Source of the DNA: GCA-2693325 sp964011675
GTDB lineage: Bacteria; Latescibacterota; UBA2968; UBA8231
Assembly: GCA_964011675.1 (NCBI GenBank)
Contig: CAXGPR010000008.1
Location: forward strand, 3,236-67,235
Direction of reading: 5' to 3'
DNA: 64,000 bases
Shown: piece after piece, positions 57,482 through 64,000 of the stretch
How positions within the stretch are numbered: position 1 is the stretch's first letter
How the letters are laid out: each line of letters begins with the position of its first letter
Notes under the pieces: generated by a model
What the model was told of the DNA's origin: nothing
Databases searched by the model: none
Seen by the model: the letters and a program-made list of their open reading frames with translations, nothing else
Translations under genes and position numbers: made by a program

Positions 57482-58843
57482 TCAGCCGATTGCTTCTACA
57501 ACATGCCATAACTCAAGGGCTCGGGATGCCTTGACTAAGAGGATGTCATCGACAACCAAAGTAGATTTGAGTTTAGCTATGGCGGACTCTTTTTCGACAA
57601 AATGGGTCACGTGCTCCGCACCCGCGGCGCGTGCCCCATCTGCAATGTGCTGACCGAGCGCACCTGTGGTAAAAATTAAGTCTGCCACTTCCGCGGCTAT
57701 TTGTCCCATCTCAACGTGTAGCTGCGGCCCAGATAGGCCCAGTTCAAGCATATCACCCAGCAGAACAACTTTCCGCTGTCCCTCCATCTCCGCAAGCATT
57801 TCCAAAGCGGCTCGCATTGATCCAGGATTCGCGTTATAGCTGTCGTTTATTACGGTAACTTGCCCCAGTCGAATGACTTCCGAACGCCTTGAAAAAGGCT
57901 GAAATTTCGAAAGTGCCGAACCTATTGCCTCGTCATCAACACCTAAGTGTTGTCCCAATGCAGCGGCGGCAAGCGCGTTATACGCATTGTGTTTACCGGG
58001 GATCTTGAGATCGATCTGAATTGTGTTATTTAGAAGGAAGTGGCCGCAGCCCTCCTGGTCTAAGACGAGTCCCTCCCCACGAAACTTGCTCTCGGACTGA
58101 AAACCGAAGGTCAGGAGTCTCCCCTTTGTCCTCTGAACCTCCTGACACACGACACGGTCATCAGCATTAATGAGAGCTGTCAAAGACTCATCCAGGTACT
58201 CCAGGAGCTCCCCTTTGGCCTTGGCCACCCCTTCAACAGAACCAAAATACTCGAGATGAGCAGTACCGATATTTAAAAGAACGCCCACAGTGGGCTGAGC
58301 GACCATGCACAAATAGTGTATATCGCCCTCTTTTCGCGCCGCTAGCTCAAGCACCACCACCTCATGATGAGCATCAAGCCGTAGAAGCGTGTGCGGAACG
58401 CCAACCTCGTTGTTTTCGCTATCTACTGTCTTTAGTACGTTATATCGCTGTTCTAATACAGTGGCAACCATCTCTTTGGTCGTGGTCTTGCCGGCAGAGC
58501 CCGTGATACCAACCACTGGTATATCAAATCGTGCGCGGTAGCCCGCGGCAATTTTCCCAAGCGCCACTAAGCCTGAGTCTACCGCAAGCAAAAGACCTTT
58601 AGACCAGTCGTAGCGAGCCAATTCGGACCGTCCTACGACAGCGGCACAAGCGCCCTTGGACAAAGCGTCTTCCACATATGCATGACCATCAAAGTGCTCG
58701 CCCTTAAGAGCAATAAAAAGCTCTCCTTCGGCTACGCTTCGACTATCGGAAGAAACGCCCGACACATTAATAGGGCGATCTAAGATACCAACAAGTTCGG
58801 CTCCCGTCCACTGTAGAATTTCATCTATTCCTACCCCACGCAT
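57482..58843 (-). CDS. murF: UDP-MurNAc-tripeptide--D-alanyl-D-alanine ligase MurF
   Basis: A 453-residue Mur ligase. VVGITGSAGKTTTKEMVATV is the ATP loop. PTVGVLLNIGTAHLEYFGSV carries the conserved His. VINDSYNANPGSMRAAL is the MurF DxYNANP signature that recognises D-Ala-D-Ala. The N-terminal domain (residues about 25-100) binds UDP-MurNAc-tripeptide. Complete and of usual length. It lies 19 bp after the murE stop. The next gene is ftsW, with mraY and murD missing. Confidence 0.95.
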   Translation of the reverse strand: MRGVGIDEILQWTGAELVGILDRPINVSGVSSDSRSVAEGELFIALKGEHFDGHAYVEDALSKGACAAVVGRSELARYDWSKGLLLAVDSGLVALGKIAAGYRARFDIPVVGITGSAGKTTTKEMVATVLEQRYNVLKTVDSENNEVGVPHTLLRLDAHHEVVVLELAARKEGDIHYLCMVAQPTVGVLLNIGTAHLEYFGSVEGVAKAKGELLEYLDESLTALINADDRVVCQEVQRTKGRLLTFGFQSESKFRGEGLVLDQEGCGHFLLNNTIQIDLKIPGKHNAYNALAAAALGQHLGVDDEAIGSALSKFQPFSRRSEVIRLGQVTVINDSYNANPGSMRAALEMLAEMEGQRKVVLLGDMLELGLSGPQLHVEMGQIAAEVADLIFTTGALGQHIADGARAAGAEHVTHFVEKESAIAKLKSTLVVDDILLVKASRALELWHVVEAIG

Positions 58844-58862
58844 GGATACCTCTCTGCCGGTT

Positions 58863-60323
58863 TCAGTTAGCGCATTTCATCGCCTGTAAAACAGCGCGCG
58901 CGACCAACCGGTCATCAAAGGGGATTACCCGATCATTCAGTTCCTGCCCAACCTCGTGCCCTTTGCCGGCAATAACGACACAGTCTCCAAACGAGGCTCC
59001 ATGCAAGGCAGACTCTATAGCTGAGGCCCTGTTTGTATCTGTTGCGCAAACTACATTAGCAGGCACCGCTTTGACAATATGTCCTATAATTGAATCGGGG
59101 TCTTCACTTCGCGGATTGTCAGATGTGACCCACAATAGATCGGCCCATTTCCCCGCGACCAGCCCCATTTCTGGCCGCTTACCCCGATCGCGATCTCCAC
59201 CACATCCAAACACGCATATGAGCTTCCCGTTTGTCAGTGATCTTGCAGTTTTTAACACGTTGTCTAACGCATCGGGTGTATGAGCATAGTCTACCAATAC
59301 GGCAAATTCCTGCCCTTCATCCAGCAATTCAAACCGCCCAGGTACCGACTCAAAGGCCGCGACCTCCCCACTAAGCTTTTCCACCTCAATTCCCAGGGCA
59401 TGGGCTGCGGCCATCGAAGCAAGAATGTTATAACAGTTGAATTGGCCCAACAAGGGCGTTCGCACTTCTAATTGCCCCACCGGAGTGTAAGCGTGAAGGA
59501 CCATCCCCTGCGGGGTGGCATCTACTGATCGAACTTGCCAGTCAGCTTGGGCTTTCATACCGTACGTTATCACTTCCGCATCGGTTAGATCACCCCAGTC
59601 TTTTACGTGCGGATCATCCGCATTCAGCACGGCAAAGGCATTTGATGGCAGATGGGTAAAGAGCGCGGCCTTCGCCTCGCGATACGCTGAAAGGTCCCCG
59701 TGAAAATCCAAGTGATCTCGCGTGAGATTTGTCCCAATGGCCACCTTAAAAGAGATTCCTCTAACTCGGTTTAGTGCCAGACCGTGGGATGAAACTTCCA
59801 GCGAGGCTGCACGCATCCCTTGCGCTACAAAATCTCGTAGGCAGGACTGTAACAAGTCTGCTTCTGGCGTTGTATTCGGTATTTTCTTCAAGCCCCCTTG
59901 AACCGTATAGCCTAGCGTTCCCAAATAACCGCATGGAATCCCACACCGGTCCAGTAACGCACGCGTTAAAAACGCGGTGGTCGTTTTTCCATTCGTCCCG
60001 GTAACACCTACGTTAATCAGTTCGTCAGCAGGAGCATCAAAAAAAGTGCGTGCGACCTGCGACAGAGCGATACGAGCGTCTGGAACTACGATGGAGGTCA
60101 CTTCGCAAGCAACTTCTCTTTCCGATATAATGGCCACGGCACCGCGAGCGAGCGCGTCGTCTATGAATTGATGGCGATCCTGTATTTGCCCTCCAGTTAG
60201 GGCGACAAAGACAGATCCGGATTCGACGAGACGTGAATCGCTGCAAACCTGGACGACCGGCTTATCAAGCGGTCCCTCAACCCGCGCATTAGGCATCGCT
60301 TCGACCAGTTTACTGAGCAGCAA
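58863..60323 (-). CDS. murE: UDP-MurNAc-L-Ala-D-Glu--meso-diaminopimelate ligase MurE
   Basis: A 486-residue Mur ligase. VTGTNGKTTTAFLTRALLDR is the ATP loop, NLTRDHLDFHGDLSAYREAK the carbamyl-Lys region. VDYAHTPDALDNVL is the MurE motif, and VTSDNPRSEDPDSI carries DNPR, the signature of enzymes selecting meso-diaminopimelate rather than lysine. So the organism should have meso-DAP peptidoglycan. TTG start at 60323 immediately follows the ftsI stop. Complete, usual length. Confidence 0.96.
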   Translation of the reverse strand: MLLSKLVEAMPNARVEGPLDKPVVQVCSDSRLVESGSVFVALTGGQIQDRHQFIDDALARGAVAIISEREVACEVTSIVVPDARIALSQVARTFFDAPADELINVGVTGTNGKTTTAFLTRALLDRCGIPCGYLGTLGYTVQGGLKKIPNTTPEADLLQSCLRDFVAQGMRAASLEVSSHGLALNRVRGISFKVAIGTNLTRDHLDFHGDLSAYREAKAALFTHLPSNAFAVLNADDPHVKDWGDLTDAEVITYGMKAQADWQVRSVDATPQGMVLHAYTPVGQLEVRTPLLGQFNCYNILASMAAAHALGIEVEKLSGEVAAFESVPGRFELLDEGQEFAVLVDYAHTPDALDNVLKTARSLTNGKLICVFGCGGDRDRGKRPEMGLVAGKWADLLWVTSDNPRSEDPDSIIGHIVKAVPANVVCATDTNRASAIESALHGASFGDCVVIAGKGHEVGQELNDRVIPFDDRLVARAVLQAMKCAN

Positions 60324-62327
60324 TCACAGACCTCTCGCGGGCAAATTACGACCCTGTTCGAGCACCTCAAGCAAGCGCATTTGGCGCCCCTCTAATGCTT
60401 TAACATCACTGAGATGGCTGATATCTTCTCCCATCCGACAGCGGATATCAACCCCCGTCAGCACCTCTTCTCCAGGCAGTGGCACCTGCCCGACCACGAC
60501 CGAACCGTGCCCTTCAGCCCGAACTTCGATGCCTCTTAACTGGGCGGTTAAATGGGCTGCGCTGCGCGTCATGCCCCGCAAGTCGGGAACTACCCTTGTT
60601 GACACAAGATGCTCGGCAATCGGACGATCGGCCAACAGCCCTCCCGGCAGATGAACAATGCGCTGCATCACGCGCTGGAAGGCTGGAGCAGCCACGCTTC
60701 CTCCCCAACGTTCTTTCCGAGGATCGTCCACCACAATGACGCATACAAACTGCGGCTTCTCAACCGGAAGAAAGCCGGCAAATGAAACGATACTCGCATC
60801 GGGATCGTACCCCCGTCCGTCCGCAGCCGCCTTTTGCGCAGTCCCCGTCTTCCCGGCGACCGAAACGCCCGCAATCCGTGCACGGCTCCCAGTGCCACGA
60901 TCGACAACTCCATGCAAAATTTTTCGCAGAGTAGCAGATGTCTTTTCACTGATAACACGGCGCAGAACGCGGGGAGCCCGCTCCTCTTCGAGACGACCAT
61001 CACGATCGGCGTAGCCTTTTACAACCTGTGGAACTAACAGCTTTCCCCCATTGGCGATGGCCGCATAGGCCTGGGCGAGCTGGAGCGCCGTCACGCTGAT
61101 TTCTTGGCCTATGGAGATAGTCTCTTGAGATCGATCCGACCAACGGTCAACGCGCTGTAAAAGTCCACTGCTTTCTGCGGGCAACTCAACCCCGCTTCGC
61201 GTAGCGAACCCGAAGCTGCGGATATACTGGTAAAAGCGTGCTCGGGGCAAACGCCGAGCAAACTTGATTACGCCAATATTGCTGGACTGTTCGATGACTT
61301 CAGCAAAATTCAGCTCCCCATGCGGGGTTATATCGCGTATGAGATCTCCATTGGAAAGTCTCAATAGGCCTTCTTCACAGTACACGCGCTCGCCGACTTC
61401 AGCTAGTCCATCTTCAAGTACGGCAGCCGCTGCAATAACCTTGAACGTGGATCCCGGCTCGTATGCGTCTGCGATCACCCGATTGCGACGCTGTACAGCC
61501 GTGGAACGACCCGAGTTATTTGGGTCGAATAGCGGCACGTTAGCCATCGCCAGGACCTCTCCCGTATTGGGTTCGAGGATCACACCCATGGCACTGGCCG
61601 CATCCGCTTCTTCCATACTTCGAGCGAGTTCCTCTTCTAAGGTGCTCTGATAGAGGGCATCGATAGTCAGGACGAGATTCCGCCCGTTTTCCGCGGCGGA
61701 GCGCTGCTGGATGCTGCCAGGAACCTGCAGACCGCGCGCGTCGACATAAGCTAACTGAGCACCTTCCGTTTCGCGCAGCACGCCATCAAAAGCTCGCTCT
61801 ATTCCTTCACGGCCTTCATTGTCAATATTTGTATGCCCAAGAAGCTGTCCGGCAAGAGATCCCAGCGGGTAAAACCGGCGCGTTGCACTGTGGCTATAAA
61901 CACCGGTAAACGAATCTGCCTGAGCATCAACCGCAGACGCATCTACCTGACGCGCCAAATAGACAAAAGAGCGCTCTCCACTAAGCTGACCAACAATTTT
62001 TTCGCTGTTAAAACCATTCAGCCGCGCAAAGAAACTGGCGATCGCCTGAGGATCTTGCACGCGCTCCGGCCTGGCGTAAAACGACCGCGCTTTGACGTCG
62101 GCCGCCATTTCAGTTCCGCGCCGGTCCAAAAGACTCCCGCGCTTGGCAGATAGCGAAGTTTGACGCACGTACTGTCCGTAGGCTCTTTCGGCGTAGGCCT
62201 CACCTAAGAATCCCTGTATTTGTACGAGCCTAGCGATAACCATAGCCCAAAGGATCAGCCCCAACCAAGAGGCTATGCGCAAACGTCGCGGCCCACACCA
62301 CGCATCCTTTCGCCGGCTTTCACGCAT
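60324..62327 (-). CDS. ftsI: Septal transpeptidase FtsI/PBP with one PASTA domain
   Basis: A 667-residue class B penicillin-binding protein. One N-terminal helix (ASWLGLILWAMVIARLVQIQ), a dimerisation module, then the transpeptidase: STFK at residues 293-296, SSN at 348-350 and KTG at 492-494, all intact. A C-terminal PASTA domain (about 578-636) follows: VVPDLRGMTRSAAHLTAQL then VDIRCRMG. PASTA domains are normal in Gram-positive and some other division PBPs, uncommon in Proteobacteria. It cross-links septal peptidoglycan in the periplasm. Its ATG directly follows the ftsL stop. Confidence 0.94.
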   Translation of the reverse strand: MRESRRKDAWCGPRRLRIASWLGLILWAMVIARLVQIQGFLGEAYAERAYGQYVRQTSLSAKRGSLLDRRGTEMAADVKARSFYARPERVQDPQAIASFFARLNGFNSEKIVGQLSGERSFVYLARQVDASAVDAQADSFTGVYSHSATRRFYPLGSLAGQLLGHTNIDNEGREGIERAFDGVLRETEGAQLAYVDARGLQVPGSIQQRSAAENGRNLVLTIDALYQSTLEEELARSMEEADAASAMGVILEPNTGEVLAMANVPLFDPNNSGRSTAVQRRNRVIADAYEPGSTFKVIAAAAVLEDGLAEVGERVYCEEGLLRLSNGDLIRDITPHGELNFAEVIEQSSNIGVIKFARRLPRARFYQYIRSFGFATRSGVELPAESSGLLQRVDRWSDRSQETISIGQEISVTALQLAQAYAAIANGGKLLVPQVVKGYADRDGRLEEERAPRVLRRVISEKTSATLRKILHGVVDRGTGSRARIAGVSVAGKTGTAQKAAADGRGYDPDASIVSFAGFLPVEKPQFVCVIVVDDPRKERWGGSVAAPAFQRVMQRIVHLPGGLLADRPIAEHLVSTRVVPDLRGMTRSAAHLTAQLRGIEVRAEGHGSVVVGQVPLPGEEVLTGVDIRCRMGEDISHLSDVKALEGRQMRLLEVLEQGRNLPARGL

Positions 62328-62642
62328 TTAATCGAGGTCCTTTACCGACCAATTATTTGCTACGGTTTCCCCTTCAACCGAATAGACCATACCGATCTTT
62401 CCAACGGCGACGTGCTCAATCATCCCTAACTTCTTCTTAAACGCGATGCCTGCCATCAGACGAGTTCGCTCTTCAGCAAGAGAAGCTAACTGATGCTGAG
62501 CCTGATCATATTGCCGATCCATGTGAGCTATTTCCACCTTCTGCCACACGCGGAACAGCATCGCTCCAACGAATAGAAAGATGATGGCTATGCCACGCCA
62601 GCAGTGCATTGATACGGCTGCTTTGGGCTGAATACGGGTCAT
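62328..62642 (-). CDS. ftsL: FtsL-like divisome protein
   Basis: A 104-residue small membrane protein. A cytoplasmic basic end is followed by WRGIAIIFLFVGAMLFRVWQ, then a heptad-like helix HMDRQYDQAQHQLASLAEER (coiled coil). The sequence is divergent, as FtsL usually is; identification rests on position between rsmH and ftsI, size, one helix and the coiled coil. FtsL/B/Q assemble as a trimeric divisome subcomplex. Its start overlaps the rsmH stop (ATGA), its stop abuts the ftsI ATG. Confidence 0.85.
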   Translation of the reverse strand: MTRIQPKAAVSMHCWRGIAIIFLFVGAMLFRVWQKVEIAHMDRQYDQAQHQLASLAEERTRLMAGIAFKKKLGMIEHVAVGKIGMVYSVEGETVANNWSVKDLD

Positions 62643-63568
62643 GTTTGATCCTCTACTCTTTCATAAACGCGTAAAACGGCGCTACGAGCTCGACTATTGC
62701 TTGCAATTTCTTCTTCACTGGCCCGTATTCGTCCGCGTCCCACCTTGCAGAACTCAGGCCTCTGCTCACATACGCACACAGGCAAACGCGGAGGACACAG
62801 ACAGCGCTTCATGCGCTCGGCCATAAACTGCTTTACTATTCTATCTTCCAAAGAGTGGTAGGCGATTACCGCAATACGCCCCCCAACGCAAAGATGGCGC
62901 GTAGCGGCTCGCAAACCGACCGCAAGCTGTTCCAATTCTCCGTTTACTGCGATGCGGAAAGCTTGAAAAACGCGCGATAGCGTTTTATACAACATCTTTG
63001 GACGCGTGACTTCAACCACACGCCTCAAATCATCCGTCGTTTCTATAGGAGATTCTTCACGCTGTCGAATTATTTTTCGCACGATAGGCGCTGCTCGTCG
63101 CTCCTCGCCATAATCTCGTATGATTTGCAAGAGTTCCGCCTCCGTTGCCTCGGCAATCAAATCGGCAGCGCTTTTGCACTGGCCAATCTCCATCCGCATA
63201 TCAAGTGGGCCATTAGCCCTGTAACTGAAACCGCGATGCGGAGAATCTATTTGATGCGAAGACACGCCCAAATCGAAAAGGGCCCCGCTAAGCTTTTTCT
63301 CGGACGACTCAAATATAAGGTCCTCTAGGTCTTTAAAGCTAGCCCTTTTTATTACAACTCGGTGATCATCTCCCAAGGACGCGCGCACTTGTTCAATCGC
63401 ATCGGGATCACGATCGACGGCCCACAGTGTTCCCTTGGGACTGAGCGATCTCAACAGCGCCCCACTATGACCGGCCCCTCCCGCCGTTGCATCCAAATAC
63501 ATTCCGTCCCGATCGGACACCAATTCCTGAATAACTCTATCGCACAGAACTGGTTCGTGGTAGGCCAT
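62639..63568 (-). CDS. rsmH: 16S rRNA (cytosine(1402)-N(4))-methyltransferase RsmH (MraW)
   Basis: A 309-residue SAM-dependent methyltransferase. EPVLCDRVIQELVSDRDGMY then DATAGGAGHSGALL is motif I; AVDRDPDAI the SAM-binding acidic loop; LFDLGVSSHQIDSPHRGFSY then GPLDMRM the characteristic RsmH signature. IAVIAYHSLEDRIVKQF is the catalytic region and SNSRARSAVLRV its C-terminus. Complete. Four-nucleotide overlap with ftsL and 16 bp from mraZ, at the head of the dcw cluster. Confidence 0.96.
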   Translation of the reverse strand: MAYHEPVLCDRVIQELVSDRDGMYLDATAGGAGHSGALLRSLSPKGTLWAVDRDPDAIEQVRASLGDDHRVVIKRASFKDLEDLIFESSEKKLSGALFDLGVSSHQIDSPHRGFSYRANGPLDMRMEIGQCKSAADLIAEATEAELLQIIRDYGEERRAAPIVRKIIRQREESPIETTDDLRRVVEVTRPKMLYKTLSRVFQAFRIAVNGELEQLAVGLRAATRHLCVGGRIAVIAYHSLEDRIVKQFMAERMKRCLCPPRLPVCVCEQRPEFCKVGRGRIRASEEEIASNSRARSAVLRVYERVEDQT

Positions 63569-63584
63569 GGAACCGCGCCCCCTT

Positions 63585-64000
63585 CTATAGTTCTAAGTGT
63601 TCGGCAGCTTCTTCCATCCCCTCATCCGCTTCTTCCATGAATTCCTGCCAATCCCCGGGGTTCCAAAACTCTAATTTATCCAATGCGCCAATGACAACCA
63701 TCTGCTCGCCAATGCCAGCGCGCTCTAACAGCTTGCGCGGAATACCCGCACGCCCCTGGCGATCCATTCTCACTTCAGATGCTTGGGAGAGCATAGCGCG
63801 AATAAAGACTCGATTTCTCCGTTCCGTTTGCGGAAGCCGCATCAGCTTCTTTGCCGTCTCTCCCCAAACGTGCTGAGGATAGGCAGTCAAGCAGTGATCA
63901 AATCCGCGAACTACAACGAAGGTGCTATCTGCTTCCGGGGGCAGTTTTCGACGGAACTCAGCAGGCACAAAGATCCTTCCCTTGTCGTCGACCGGCACGT
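63585..64000 (-). CDS. mraZ: Transcriptional regulator MraZ, N-terminus cut by the window edge
   Basis: A DNA-binding AbrB/MraZ-fold protein, first gene of the dcw cluster, that represses its own operon in species studied. The visible 138 residues begin at HVPVDDKGRIFVPAEFRRK-like sequence, missing about 8-10 N-terminal residues beyond position 64000. The two swapped-hairpin repeats are seen: VDDKGRIFVPAEFR (first) and MDRQGRAGIPRKLLERAG (second). FIRAMLSQASEV lies between them. The promoter and its direct-repeat binding boxes are outside the window. The C-terminus has an acidic tail. Confidence 0.9.
   Translation of the reverse strand, partial: VPVDDKGRIFVPAEFRRKLPPEADSTFVVVRGFDHCLTAYPQHVWGETAKKLMRLPQTERRNRVFIRAMLSQASEVRMDRQGRAGIPRKLLERAGIGEQMVVIGALDKLEFWNPGDWQEFMEEADEGMEEAAEHLEL

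Noticed and set aside
1..64000. tRNA, rRNA, CRISPR arrays and insertion sequences
   Set aside because: None was recognised on reading both strands: no cloverleaf with TTC-loop motif, no regularly spaced repeats, no transposase or terminal repeats.

Overview
The window reads as chromosome of an uncultured, free-living heterotrophic Gram-negative bacterium. Two lipoproteins with lipobox signals and a MurE with the DNPR motif (meso-diaminopimelate peptidoglycan) indicate a diderm wall. The gene mix is typical of Latescibacterota/Poribacteria-type genomes: many sugar-acid dehydratases of the enolase superfamily, Gfo/Idh/MocA oxidoreductases, a sulfatase, a CaiB-type CoA transferase, PfkB and GHMP kinases, cupins and DegT aminotransferases. 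That assignment is inference from gene content; there is no rRNA in the window. TTG and GTG starts are common. I found no tRNA, rRNA, CRISPR array, insertion sequence or phage.

Layout. 1-4.8 kb: end of a DHDPS-family aldolase gene, a broken cupin gene, then a minus-strand run (bicupin, small helical protein, alkyltransferase-like DNA-repair protein, MATE exporter) and a plus-strand 3-hydroxyisobutyrate-dehydrogenase-like gene. 4.8-10.5 kb: MFS exporter, DUF4380 protein, PfkB (KDG-type) kinase, a TrpB2-type relic, a Gfo/Idh oxidoreductase and an amidohydrolase with a palindrome upstream. 10.6-13.4 kb: a translationally coupled pair, a MoxR-type AAA+ ATPase and a 612-residue protein that may have a TIKI/ChaN-like N-terminus. 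This is my best candidate for an undescribed system. 13.5-25.8 kb: a large unknown beta-rich protein with a D-aminoacylase-type amidohydrolase; lipoprotein, CoA transferase and divergent galactokinase-like GHMP kinase; then lipoprotein, glycerophosphodiesterase, enolase-superfamily enzyme, M42 peptidase, SSS-family symporter with small partner, and a metallophosphoesterase. 26-32.3 kb: a sugar-type ABC importer with two different ATPases, two permeases, a 54-residue membrane protein, a binding protein and a gluconolactonase-family protein. 32.3-50.3 kb: GNAT acetyltransferase, three DegT aminotransferases, a PabB-PabC fusion, a frameshifted sialidase-like gene, YvlD-type membrane protein, aldo/keto reductase, two probable alpha/alpha-toroid proteins, SDR, a second enolase-superfamily enzyme with a sulfatase, and a MauE-thioredoxin fusion. 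50.7-64 kb: kptA, then the dcw (division and cell wall) cluster read right to left: mraZ, rsmH, ftsL, ftsI, murE, murF, ftsW, murC, ftsQ, ftsA, ftsZ.

The dcw cluster is intact and tightly coupled but lacks mraY, murD, murG, murB and ddl. The accessory two thirds carries at least four decayed genes (cupin, trpB2-type, sialidase-like, Gfo/Idh C-terminus) plus one possible frameshifted membrane gene. This contrasts a conserved core with a catabolic region undergoing turnover. No dedicated transcription factor is encoded in the window, although a 14-bp palindrome recurs in two promoter regions.
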